Assembly (NCBI RefSeq): GCF_014851395.1
Contig: NW_024041373.1
Span: 18,655,697-18,719,696, forward strand
Reading direction: 5' to 3'
Origin: Micropterus salmoides
Taxonomy: Eukaryota; Chordata; Actinopteri; Centrarchiformes; Centrarchidae
Length of the DNA stretch: 64,000 bases
In this document: positions 35,920 through 47,619 of the stretch, in pieces
Position numbering within the stretch: the first letter of the stretch is position 1
Layout of the letters: every line of letters begins with the position of its first letter
Notes under the pieces: generated by a model
The model's input: the letters and a program-made list of their open reading frames with translations, nothing else
Databases searched by the model: none
What the model was told of the DNA's origin: nothing
Program-made: the position numbers and the translations under genes

Positions 35920-35977
35920 CATGCCACCTTTATCACAAAGATGAATAAAGGTGCCACTTTGTGATAAAGATGGCATG
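35920..35977. repeat. Inverted repeat with 21-bp arms and 16-nt loop
   Basis: The left arm 35920-35940 (CATGCCACCTTTATCACAAAG) pairs with the right arm 35957-35977 with a single mismatch. In minus-strand RNA the mismatch becomes a G-U pair, giving an uninterrupted stem. No similarity to a known hairpin RNA is recognised. Confidence 0.85.
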
Positions 35978-37899
35978 CTGCTGTTAGCATAAACAATGTA
36001 CCCAACCAACATATTGCTTGGTAGCCTGCTAATGATAGTGTGAAAGCTCAAGGGGCTAAAATCTCTGCATGCAGACAAACTATAAAAAGCATCAAAATCA
36101 TGTATAAATAATTCCTACAAGAAAACAATAAATGCTGGATTTTTCTTTAAAGGCTGTATGGGTACAAGTCCTGGACTTTTATAAATAACAAATGCATCTG
36201 GAGATGTCAGAGATGCTGTAACAGCTGATAAATGCAGACTTAACAGTTGCCCTTGAATAAATTCCCTGATGTGCTAACAGTTTTATTAATGCAACCAGAA
36301 GACACAGTGTAGCATTGATTTTAATCCAGTATGTGAAAAATAAGTTTCTTTCTCTGTGTGCTTCAAAAAATATTCTATCTAATGGCTGCTGGCTGTGATA
36401 AAGCAAAAATCACACAACAGGATTTTTGGCTGACTTTCAAAAACGCATACAGCTGCTGCAGCATAAACAGAACATAACGCAAAAGCACAGCAAAGGTTTC
36501 CATACAAAGAGAAATCAGAGTGAAACATCTCTGAATAAGCTGAACACGTAACATAAAAGGTTATCAATACTCTCACCTTGGGAATTATCTGTTTATCCAG
36601 ATCGTTTTGATTTTATTTGCTTACACTTATAGTATAACTAGAGTAGAGTATAACTGTATATCTCCTGATTATAATGCACTCAATGTCATCTGGACTGTGG
36701 TGTTCAACACAGCACAAGATTACATCTGACGACAGCAATGCATCTTTCCAAATTTAGTGAAACCGTCACACATGATAATCCAGATTTGTTAACAGGTTTT
36801 GCTTTTCTGCTGAATTGTGATGTTTCCTTATCTCAAATCAGATATACGAAAAGGTCACAACAATATATAAGTACTGTGAGCTACTTCACCTCGGCAAAAA
36901 AAAGGAAAACTATCTGGGTTGACAGATCGTTGGGAAATAAGCATACTTTCTCAGGGAAAGGTTATTGTGGTTTTAGGTGAACTATGCCTTTATATGCATT
37001 ATTGATACAAAGAAGCAAGAGAAAAGACAGTGATTAAGTAACACAAGGAAAGGCACAAGAATAATTTTAATTAAAGATGGAGGACAAATTGAAAATTAAT
37101 TTTAACAATCTCAGTCCTTTAACCCACATGTCCTATAGCCAATGATCAGTGTCATGCTTAGTGACCTGTAGGTATCATTTAATGGTCAAGCTGATCCTTA
37201 GTTTGTCTTTTGAGGAAACAAAAGCCTTGAGCTTGTTGGATGATGAAAGCTTGTTGTCTGGGATCACTGTTTGCCTATCAGCATTGGTCCCTGGAAGCCA
37301 GTTCTGACAAGTTTGACATGAAGCCTCCTGGAAGTGCACAGGGCTAGACACTGAAGTCTGTCTTTTCTGTCTTTTCCTGTGTTGCCAAACAGGTAACATT
37401 AATCAACATTAGCAGCTAGGGAAAATGATCAAGGGAGAAAGTGTTACAAAGATTTGGTGAAATAATAGAAATTCCAGGTAGACATACATTCTCAAAGAAA
37501 GAGTGAATTAGCAATTGAAAAATAAAGACAACTATAAATACTAAATAATACAAGTTGTTCTTTCACTTGTAATTGGATCAGTGGCAGGTGAGAATACAGA
37601 ACATGATTCTCATCTGCAAATCAATAACTCAAATTCATGCATGGAAGACGTGCAAGTTGATTCTTGCACCTCATGCAGTCCAAAGCACTTACATGAATTT
37701 ATTCATACGTTCTGTGCTGACAGCAGGCTGTAAATAATCATTTGGCTCATACAAGTGGTGGAAGCATATTGTCTGAGGAATAGATTGCTGTCTGAGATTC
37801 CTCAGCTGTCCTTCTGTTTTAATTCCCAAACAAATGAGACATACGCAAGTTTTGACAGATTGTCTGTCATTCAGTATGTGATAGCTTTTGGTGTGGATG

Positions 37900-37901
<2 letters not shown>
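35978..37901. other. Unannotated sequence
   Basis: No supported gene or repeat. Confidence 0.4.
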
Positions 37902-37952
<51 letters not shown>

Positions 37953-37970
37953 GGGGGGGGTTTGGGGGGG
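37902..37970 (+). repeat. (TG)n microsatellite followed by G runs
   Basis: About 24 TG units end at 37950, then G9, TTT and G8. The 141- and 81-residue frames crossing this region are repeat artefacts. Confidence 0.95.
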
Positions 37971-40900
37971 GTTGTCTGGGTGTGTTTGTTTCTGGATATT
38001 TTGGGACAATGTCGTCAATATGATGCTGGAGAATATTCCCTCAAAAACAAATGTCAACCAACAAATTGACCGCTTGCATCCACAAAAATCACCTTCAACA
38101 GAACATGAGTCCATTTTGTCATGGCGTGGGTAATAAATTATAAATCTTTATGGGTTCTTGTTCTGACTCACAAAACAAACAATTTATGCAAATGCAAAGC
38201 ATTGTACACAGCACTTTACTGCATATGTGTGTGAGTCAACAGTCCTGCTACAGTAGTTCTTCCTAGTTTCTTTTTACATATTGACTTTTGTCATTACCTC
38301 ACATGAGTGATGTTTAATGGAAGCAAATGGTGCAGTGAAATGTATAAGAATGATGGCCCCCCTCAGGCCATGAATAACTCACAGACCTTCACAGTCAGTG
38401 AATCTATCTAAATGGTTCTCCCATGTACTGTAGAATACTTGGAAGATACGTAAATGCTAATGTGCTCATATACTCTTGTGGGTGTGAACACATGCACACA
38501 AATGTGTTTGTGATAGTTTTGTTAGTCCAGCTCTTGCAAATTGATTTCAGCAGGTTCAGACCCTGGCTCTCGCTCCAGGCCTCCACCCTCACCAATTATC
38601 TGCCACCATGTTGGCTGCTGCTCTCTGACATGTGGGCTGCAGATGGCCGTCTTGTGTAACACTGCCAGGACAGGGGCAACTGTTCCCTGTGCAAAACAAT
38701 TGTCACGATTTGCCATGATGCTTTCATTCTAATGAGGCTCATTCACTAAATTTGCTCTTCCAAGGGCATGCATACACAACATGCCTGTCCATACTTCTGC
38801 ACAGCAGCAGACAATCATGTCAGGGATCAATGTCAGGCATTCCACAGAATCTGTAGTTTGTCAAGAAAAATAACTCAAACACTTTCACCTTTTGCGCAGA
38901 AGAGAAAAGCGCTGTCTACAGTGGATCATCCTTAAAAACATATTGACCACATGGGACATTTACCTGTCGTGCGCAGTGTATCTTTCTAATGCTCTCTCTC
39001 TCTCACTCAATCACCATTACAGAGCTGGAGCTGTAATGTAATTGCCACCATATGGGCAGATGGTCCCTTTACTGCATGTTTATCATGTCACACTGCACAT
39101 TCAGCTATCTTTTAATTTGTCAGACCTCTGTCAGTGTGCCCTACATTATGGGGTTCAAGTGGTCATGATTAGTAGATTCTACTATTTGTTAATGATTTTA
39201 AGAGGAGAACAATTACTTTGGTGATATTCTGGATATCATAGTGTCATCTGACCTTAGATTTCAATCCTATCCAAGTCCGTCTTTTATATCACTGAGGCCA
39301 AGACTCAATGTTTTGCAGTCTGTGTTGCATGGATAGAGATGTTATTCAGTCTTAAAACACCACACTGAAACTGGTTATGACATTGAATTTGGAAGAAAAA
39401 ATACATTGTCACTTTTGAATGACCTTCACAGGAATGATGTTCATGTGCTGTGTAATATCCCAATGACATACATTATTTAATGAAAATCTTAATTTGTAAT
39501 CTCTAAATTTGTGCCTCAAAAATTTACTTTTTAAATTAATTAATTTTGGCTTTAGGTCTGGCAAAGAAGTGACGAATATCATCACTGACTAAACCGCCAG
39601 AATTCTGGTAGGTACAGATTCTGTTGTCTAACCGCAGTGATCACCATATCAACACTGGGATAATGTCCTGAATAATGTGATGGATTCACTGGCTTGGTGG
39701 TTTATTTGGAGGTTCATCAGTCAAATCAGTTTCCAGTAGATTACTTCTTCTCAGCAGGAGCAAGGTCTTATTAAGGCTGACAAACTGATTATGAGCCCTC
39801 ATGCCTTTCCATATACAGTACAATGCAGAAGTTTAGGGCAGGTGTGGAAAAATGCTGTAAAGTAATAATGCTTCCAAAATATACATGTTAAATAGATTTA
39901 ATGTAAATGCATGTTAATAGATTCACCCTTGCATTCAACCAGCACAGTACTGTAATTCAGTGTAGGAACTTCAGCCACTGAGATTATGTTTGCAGTCTTA
40001 TTTGTTTGTCATTTTGCTAATTAGCATGCTATCTCAAATATGTTAAAAAAGATTTTAAAACACTTTGGTTAAAAGTTCAGTAATGGCCCATGGACATGGA
40101 CACCTTGTGCATTTACTTTTTTTCTTTCTTGTTTTTTGTCTTGTGTATTCTTAATAATGCAGGGCAGAAGTATTTCTGGCCATGTTCTTCTTTTGTCTTA
40201 CATTGCATGCACCTGCACATTTTCATTTATTACAGAATAAAATCTAGAGGGCCGTGCAGCGTTGGCAGGGGTATGCACTCACCGCAGATGGTTTTGGAAG
40301 AGCTGCTGGCCTGGCACTGACTGACTGCTGAACATAATAGGAATATCACCAATGAGAAAAGCATCAATACTGTACTTTCCCAACATTTCATGTGTTTCAC
40401 ATTTCATGACTGTTCCAGTTTGTTTAAGTGAACATATATATCTGGGTGCTTACTATGTATGACACCAGCAATTACTGCAGTGTTTTTTGTTGCAGTTGTG
40501 TTTTTTTCATACAACAGTTTATGATGCAAATAATACATGCTGTATAAAAACCCAACAATTGACAAAGGAGTAGAACAGATGGTACATCTCAAAGTTGTTC
40601 TCATGAAAAATGCAGTACTATATGAACCAACCCTTTACTGAAACGACTATTGGCAAAAGTGGAGCATCATTGTATTACTGCAATTTACTGTTTAGATATT
40701 TTATTTAGCATTTAGCCATGAAGTTATAAATATTCCATATGCCCAGCTTGATATACTAAAGACTAGGGTAATGTTTCAGATGTTTAAGATGATAATGTTT
40801 CAGATGTTTTTGGTCAGTTACACTGAACTTTAGTAGGGTGCAGTCTTCTTGCTTAGCCTTGTTATTCACAAAACACACACCCTCAACCAACCAAACAGTG

Positions 40901-41054
40901 TTGCTTTGTTTTATTTGCTTGAAATTATCACTAAACTTGTATTGGAATCAGTTGATTCTGATTTTGATTCTGAAGGTTTTTCCTCCTACATTATCTAGCA
41001 CAAAATTTATAAGATTTCCAAGCTTATATCTAAGCTTATATAAATAACAAACCA
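37971..41054. other. Unannotated sequence
   Basis: No exon with splice boundaries, transposon end or RNA gene is recognised. A short (TC)n run lies near 38991-39004. Confidence 0.4.
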
Positions 41055-41056
41055 GT

Positions 41057-41102
<46 letters not shown>
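41055..41102 (+). repeat. (GT)8 followed by a 32-base G homopolymer
   Basis: GT repeats from 41055 to 41070 run directly into 32 consecutive G residues (41071-41102). Such a run would readily form G-quadruplexes and is often hard to sequence, so its length may be imprecise. Confidence 0.9.
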
Positions 41103-41479
41103 CTGGCACTACAGCCAATTTTGTCAGCCACTCACACTGTCATGCTTCTTATCCGTGTCAACAACAGCCGCGCAACTTCACAGCAAAGATGAGGAGGTGT
41201 ACCGTGTCTAATCTGCAGAGTTAAAGCAATTACTGTAGCACTACTTAATGAGAGAATAGAACATAATAGAACAGAAATACTGAATATGATTAATAAGGTC
41301 AATTGTGAAACGTGGACATTGTTCGCCAAAGAGTAAATTGTTGAGGTGGCGGTACTGTGTACCGGTGGGTAACGGCCCACTTCAAGCACTGGACGCACCA
41401 ACGAGGCGCTCATGGCGACACTGTTGCACGTTGAGCCATCATCGGAGCACAAGCGGGAATCTTCCGGTCTGAGACATGA
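41103..41479. other. Unannotated sequence
   Basis: The minus-strand 137-residue frame at 41132-41545 runs through this segment into repeat DNA. It lacks any motif and is not called. Confidence 0.35.
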
Positions 41480-42078
41480 ATCCAGTGTGGAAGTTCCAAA
41501 AACCTGCATTCTATCGAATGGCCAGCAGTAAACCTCAGTAAACACTTTCCTAATGAGTTTATGGTCTCAATCACTAGTTTCATGTCTCCTTCAATCCAAT
41601 ATGATGTTCATTTAGTAAACTATGGTCCTATTTAGAGGAAAATAGACCATAAAGCAGAATATGCTTCAGGGCAGGATTATCTATGATTGACAAGTCGTAA
41701 CCATGGTAACCTGTCAATCAGGCTAGGGTGACTCGTACCCTGCACTGTGTAAAATTAACCAGCGCCGTTGAAAAAGCTTATTAGGAGTTTGTTGTTCACT
41801 TTCTCTGGTGAGTACATTTAGTTTTAAGATTGTTGTTCACTAGACAAAATTGTTAGCCCTGTCAAAATGACAGTTAATGTGAATTAAAGATGCACCTAGC
41901 TAAGCAAGCTAGCTAGCTCCACACATTAGCTCCACTGTCTTGTCCAAATATGGTCTCGTCTGATGCCGCTGGTTGCAAAAAATCAACACGGCGGCGGCCC
42001 ATCAGCCAAACCCGGGACTTCAGAACAGCAGTCCACAAACCAACAGGTGACGTCATGATGACTACGATGAATACAGTC
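41480..42078. repeat. Dispersed teleost repeat of unknown class
   Basis: Successive phrases appear in an order I recognise from a widespread fish repeat: ACCTGCATTCTATCGAATGG, GAGTTTATGGTCTCAATCAC, ATAGACCATAAAGCAG, TGATTGACAAG with a facing GTCAATCAGGCTAG, and GTGACGTCATGATGACTACG to TACAGTCTATC. It has no protein-coding function. The DIRS-type element starts just beyond. Confidence 0.5.
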
Positions 42079-42393
42079 TATCTTGGAGTCTCAAGCCGTG
42101 GTGCCTTCAGGGATACCACGGCCTGTTGGACATCAGCCCCCCTTGGGCTAAACTTCCATTTATGGAGAGTTTGGCGGCGGAGAGTTTTCCTGGACATAAT
42201 GAAAGCCAGTCTATCCTCTCAGGAGGAAGTGGACTTCCTGGCTGTCGGGATCCAGCAACTTCTGCTGAAGCAGGCTGTCTTATGAAATCTCTGCACATGA
42301 CATGCACAGAGATTTTACTATATACTTTTTGGTCCCCAAAAAGATGAGAGGCTTCTGAGCCACCCTGGATCTCCGGCCACCTGAACCAGCATA

Positions 42394-42705
42394 ATGGACA
42401 AAAGAAGTTTCCACATGCTGACGATCAAGAAACTGCTGGAGCTGGTGCAGCCCGGCAACTGGTTCACCACCATCAACCTGAAAGACGCCTATTTCATGTC
42501 AAGGAGACACAGTAACAGGGAGTTTCTATGCTTCGCCTCTCAGGGAGTAGCCTACAAATATAATAGGCTCCCCGTCAACTACTCGCTAGCCCCACACACG
42601 CTCAGCAGATGCATGGCCACTGCACTGCAATCGTTGCACAAGCAGGCCATGAGGGTTCTTTTCTACTTAGACGACCTCATGGTCATGGAGAGACTGAAGC
42701 CTTAG
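42394..42705 (+). pseudogene. DIRS reverse transcriptase fragment
   Basis: The 103-residue open stretch begins MDKRSFHMLTIKKLLELVQP and continues GNWFTTINLKDAYF, the first catalytic Asp block. FASQGVAYKYNRLP follows, then FYLDDLMV, the YxDD catalytic pair. Sequence matching VPKK and the TLDL motif lies just upstream in disrupted frame (about 42330-42385). The thumb and RNase H parts are degraded after 42705. Confidence 0.82.
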
Positions 42706-42834
42706 GTGATCTCCACACAGTCCAGTTGATTTTGCACCTCAGCAGTGTTTGTACCCCCCCAGCGCTGATGCATTGAGAGGGAGATGGATCCGTCTAACTG
42801 TTCGGTGAGATCCGTTTTCTCTTTCCTGCATGCA

Positions 42835-43660
42835 AGGTCTGATGGAGAACGGGCTGTCGCACTCAACCATCAAGGTGTACACAGCAGCTATCTCTCCTGT
42901 CATGAGGGGTTTGGTGACAGTCTTCACCCAACCCCTCTTGATACGCTTTCAGCAGGGTGTGAGAAGACAGCAACCATCGTTGTGTCTCTCGCCGACTTAG
43001 TAGGACTTGCTGCTTGTGCTGGAGGTTCTAAGGTCTGTACCTTATGAGCCCCTGGAGCAGTCTTCATTGAAAATGCTATCTCTCAAACAGCCTAGCTGCT
43101 AGCTCTCACCTCTGCTAAGAAGGTGAGTGCGCTGTGTGTCCTGCTGTTTCACCCCAGCTGCATGCTGCTTCGTGGTGACCACAGTCCAGCCGGATTGAGA
43201 CAAAACCCCTCCTGTGTTCTTAAGAACATAAGGCGCATGTTCAGATCTAGGATAGCAGGATTTAGCATATGGAGAAATCTGGATGCCTTCTTCCCCACTA
43301 CCACACGTAGGGTACAAGTAGGTGAGATTGCATCTGTTGTGTCCAGTGTGTGCTCTAACGTCCTATGTAGGGCACACAGCCGCCATTCGACGCACTGGTC
43401 AGCTGTTCGTCTGCTTCAGTGCAGTCGGTAAGACCCTGTCCAAGAAGAGCCTGGCTGGCTGGCTTTGTGGGTGAATCTCCCAAGCCTGTACACGGGCGGA
43501 AACAGACCCACCATCAGCAATGCGTGCACATTCTGCTAAAAGTGGCTACGACCCTTTTCAGCGGGATGTGTGTCGAAGAGATCTGCACAATGGCGTCTTG
43601 GCCCTTACCGTGACGTTTGTGCATTTCTATCTCTTGGATATGCCGGGTTACATCTCGAAG
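42835..43660 (+). pseudogene. DIRS tyrosine recombinase remnant
   Basis: Pieces in shifting frames match the recombinase: ENGLSHSTIKVYTAAISPVM at about 42843-42905, EPLEQSSLKMLSLKQ near 43045, an SALCVLLFHPSCMLL segment near 43123, VGKTLSKKSLAGWL near 43428, and GMCVEEICTMASWPLP at 43564-43611 (the region before the active-site Tyr). Several stops and frameshifts separate them, so no functional recombinase can be made. Confidence 0.7.
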
Positions 43661-43943
43661 TGCGGCCTACGATCTGTAAAGTGAGGATCTGGTGGCTACT
43701 GGGTGTAGAGAGGGAACATACACTGTCAGTGCCTGACATTCCAGTGAGAAGTCAGAGCTGTCCATTTGTTAATGGTCAGGCCAAGTCCCTATCGGTCCAG
43801 CAACCGTCTTAGGGGTGGCCCACCATTCTGTCACTAAGGTGATGTGGTGGTGGGGGCTTTGGCCGGCCTGTGGCCGACTGGGTTGGTGTGGTAGACTTTG
43901 GCTTGTCGTGGCTAGGGCAGACAGTCATTGGGGTCCACCCACT

Positions 43944-44205
43944 GTACCCATAGAGTCCAGTAGAGGGCAGAGCCTGTGTGAGATAGAACAAAGGTTACAA
44001 TGAGCTACCGATGAGCCCTGCCGCTCCTACACCGTCTACTGAAGAGGCGGTCGGATGCTGAGGCACACGTATCGGTAGCAACGTCCCATTGGTTGGCTAC
44101 GTGCACAATAAAATTTCAGTGGGCAAGTGCATGCATGTGATTGGAAGAGGAAGTACCCATAAGTCCAGTAGAGGGCTTTGCCTGTGCGTATAGAACTAGG
44201 GTTAC
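43944..44205 (+). repeat. Duplicated 3'-terminal segment of the DIRS-type element
   Basis: Two direct copies of about 50 bp, at 43944-43998 and 44153-44205, share GTCCAGTAGAGGGC, GCCTGTG and AGGTTAC/GGGTTAC. They flank about 155 bp. DIRS-like elements carry such repeated or complementary blocks for circle formation. Confidence 0.7.
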
Positions 44206-44206
44206 C

Positions 44207-46803
44207 ACATCGTAACTTTGTTTGTGACTCTACAGTGCTGTTGTGTACAAACAACTATACCATCATGAGGGATGAAAAACAATTGTGCAAACAGCAGTTA
44301 TTAATGACATGGATTGTACAGATAACAGATATCTACATGTGTAATGAGTTACTGATTTGAATCAGTGAGCTGTTCAATTTATAGCTCTACTGATTTTTTC
44401 TGGAATCAAAGCAGAGCAATGGCTTTATTCGGATTTAAAAGCACAATAGTCAAGCCCATGTTTGTTGTTTCTCTCTATGAAAGTTCATAAGCACGTCTCT
44501 GCCAGGGTTGTCGGAACAGTGAAGCCTCATGTCATATCCAGTCAAACAAAAGAAACTTCTCCATGCTCTGCTATTCAGTGTGCCTGCTGTTTTGTTAAGA
44601 ATGTTGTGCAATGGAGAGCAAATGAATGACATTCACAGCAGCGGACCCCAACATCACATCGGGTTTTATATTAAAGTTGTAAAAGTGTGGCAATGTGTAA
44701 AACCTGCTAAGAATTTCTTCCCGATAGCAAGTATCAAAGTATCAATCTTGAAAACCATTCTCAAATGCCATCAACTCACTGCAGGAGAAGAATGTATGCT
44801 TAAGAATGTGTGCTTTTTCTCTTCTCCTGCAGCCAGTGCCAGCACTTATTTAAAAATCTTCCATGCTGTACATGATTAACAGCTTGCCTTTTTTAAGAAA
44901 ATTCCTTCCTAAAAAATGGTCCATAGCAGTAAACTTGTCACCTTCCAGTGATATTGACCTTTTTAAATTAAAATGATGGCACCTGCATGATTTTGGAAGC
45001 TCTGAAGATCACAGTCACTCCTGCACTTGATGCAGGACCCTACTTGACCACATCTTTATGATGCAAACTGTTTTCAGTTGCTGTTTAAAGTTTGCTATTT
45101 AACTGAAGTTGCCCTGTGCAAAGTGAGCTATCTTCAGCTGTCTGTCTCACAGAAAGCAGCAACCCACTGAAAGCATATCTTTTCTATAGGACAATTGCAG
45201 CCAACAGCATATGATGGATGTCAGAACACCTGCAGCAATTGTTTTCTGTGTAAAATCCCACTATCTTGATTCCTGTTAAAACTCAAGAAAAACAACAATT
45301 TAATCAAATTTGTTCCCTCCTGGATGGACACATTTAATACTACTTCTGTCTTTATGGTGAGTCCAATGTTTGCTGCAGGCATCTGTAAAATACATGACAT
45401 TACACAATGTAGTCAGTGGAGGTTTACTGTAAGTCATCTTTAAGTGTAGCAGAGAGAAAATCTAGAAAAAAAATGGCAACAGGCACATTGCTAAACAGCA
45501 ATAACAAGGACTTCTTCAAGGATCGGTTTTTATATCCAAAACAAAGTGGAGGTCTCGGGAGCATGTATGCAGGAAATCCAGCCCGATTTCATCCCGTATG
45601 ATGCAGCATATGTAAGTGACTGTTCCAAGCCAACAAGAAAGAAGGTGTATTGTTCATTTTTATGTGAGGTAACAACCTGTTGACAAATAGGCTGATTTCA
45701 TAAAAAAACTTCAAACGTCACTTTAATAGATTACATTTATCAATTAACAAAATGAAAAGTGAGCGACATGGGTTATGCCATGTAAGTTGCATATTTTGTC
45801 AGTCAGTCTAAAATCCAAGGATTTAAAAAATTACAACTATATAATACAAAGAAAAGCAGTAAACCCTCACATTCGAGAAACACCAAAATTGCTGGCAATG
45901 CATAGAAACCATTTATGAACTGTCGCCTTATTCATCCCATTTAAGTTTGCAGGCCTAATTGTACATTCAGTGTGTAATGTGGTTGTACCCTGTCACATCG
46001 CAATGTTAAAATACATTAAAATGCATTGTCGTCCGTTTCATCCTGTCATTTCATCCTGTTGAAATGAATTCAGCCATATTACATATATATCAGCCTCTGC
46101 TACCCACAGTCATACAGTTGCTGTACAGGCAAATCCACTCACAGGGTCAAGTAAGCATTCAGGAATTTTTTTTGTGATTGTTGACCACCTCTGTTCACAT
46201 CCCTACACGTGCACAAATACACACAAACACAACGAGAGCCCAGGAGAATGATGACAAATGGTAGCAAGGTGGGTGGGGGGAACAAACTACAAAGACACAG
46301 TTGCTCTAATCAATATTTTGCTCGACGGTGACAGAGAGCCAAACACAATGTTGATTTCAGGAAAGCAACTGTATCTCCATAGGGTTCCCAACTGACATTC
46401 CTTGTCTCCTGGACTGAAATAACCAATCCATACACAGATGGTTTCACAAGTAGCAAAGGATTCCTGCAAGATGTCATGCAGAAAGACCACTAAAACAATA
46501 TCTCAATAATTTTTTTTTTTACAATCAGTAACATCACAAGAACAACAACCCCAATACTAGTGGAACAACATCACATCACTGTGCCCTGATGCCCAAACCA
46601 ACCTAAATTCCATTTTTTGACAGATTTTGCAGGATGTCAATGAAATTATTATTATCAATTATACATATACAAAGACCTTCCTCTGTATGGGCAAAAAAGA
46701 GACACATTCTAACACAAATGACCAAGAAATGAAAAGAGCTATAGGCCTAGGCCTAGTCACTGCACGTGTCCAACAAGCCTTATTTAGGCTACAGCCTCTT
46801 TAA
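44207..46803. other. Unannotated sequence
   Basis: No supported gene. Frames at 44529-44879 and 45416-45601 lack splice context and recognised motifs. Confidence 0.4.
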
Positions 46804-47432
46804 AGAACTCATATTATGCAAATTTTTAGGTTCATAATTGTTTTTAGGGCTTGTGCCAGAATAGGTTTACATGGTTTAAAACACCATATTTTTGTCATAT
46901 CGTACATTGCTGCAGCACCTCTTTTCCCCCTGTGTGTTCAACGCTCTGTTTTTGCTACCGAGTGAGGCATCTCTCTTCTATTCGTAGTGTGATCCAAAAC
47001 AAAGCCGCTTCAGCTGGAAACCATGGCTCCATTTCAGCCGTGCATGTTCGAGCACAAGTCTGATCCCAAAACACAAGAAAAACAACCCCAACCAGCTTTG
47101 AAACCTAGACTGGAGCAAGACGTTTCAGTATGTTAAGTTATTAATTTGTAAGAAATTTCTATAATACGTAATGTTTTACTGTGCACTGTCTCTACATCAT
47201 ATTACTTTATGTCTATTGACTGCCTGGAGGGAATCTGCCTGGCTTGGTTTGAGGGCGTTCTACACTAGCTGCTAGGTGAGCATTATGACACGTGTTACAT
47301 AGTGAAGCAGATAGGTTACGTAAGTAAAGACTGGACTACAATTGAGCTGTTTTCTGTAGGAGATGGTAACTTAAGGTGGGGTGGACTCTGGCCTTTTTCA
47401 CTTTGCAAACCTATTACATGCAAAGGGGGCCT
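46804..47432 (-). mobile_element. TTAA-flanked non-autonomous DNA element, copy 1
   Basis: TTAA borders both ends (46800-46803 and 47433-47436), as for piggyBac-type insertion. The left end AGAACTCATATTATGC and internal blocks (GGTTCATAATTG, GCTGCAGCACCTCTTTT, TTTGCAAACCTATTACATG) match copy 2 in inverted orientation. It is shorter than copy 2 and has no transposase. Confidence 0.65.
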
Positions 47433-47442
47433 TTAATGTACA

Positions 47443-47490
47443 CTTACATTTACTCATTTGGCAGATGCTTTTATCCAAAGTGAAATGCAT
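47443..47490 (-). repeat. SINE/L2-type tail fragment
   Basis: ATTTGGCAGATGCTTTTATCC and AAAGTGAAATG form the reverse complement of the tail motif seen at 3862-3985. Confidence 0.65.
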
Positions 47491-47619
47491 TTGATGAACA
47501 ACATACAAGCATCAGTAAAGTAAGAGATCTACTAGTAACAATAGACACTAGTTAGAGCAGTAATAATACTAGTAAGAACTATTGACACATACTGCATCAA
47601 AGGGACAGATACCTAGGGG

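Larger units (their letters stand above)
42090..44206 (+). mobile_element. Decayed DIRS-type (tyrosine recombinase) retrotransposon
   Basis: In order on the plus strand this carries a pre-RT region (FLAVGIQQLLLKQAVL), reverse transcriptase motifs (VPKK, TTINLKDAYF, FYLDDLMV), a tyrosine-recombinase-like region (SHSTIKVYTAAIS and, much later, GMCVEEICTMASW) and a 3' part with a duplicated segment ending in GGTTAC. The order RT then YR, and the lack of LTRs or a DDE integrase, point to DIRS. Multiple frameshifts and stops show it is dead. The 5' end abuts another repeat and is truncated. Confidence 0.8.

Noticed and set aside
37689..38114. A 141-residue minus-strand frame
   Set aside because: Its centre is a His-Thr run translated from the (CA)n microsatellite.
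41132..41545. A 137-residue minus-strand frame
   Set aside because: It runs into the dispersed repeat at 41480-42078 and shows no protein family signature.
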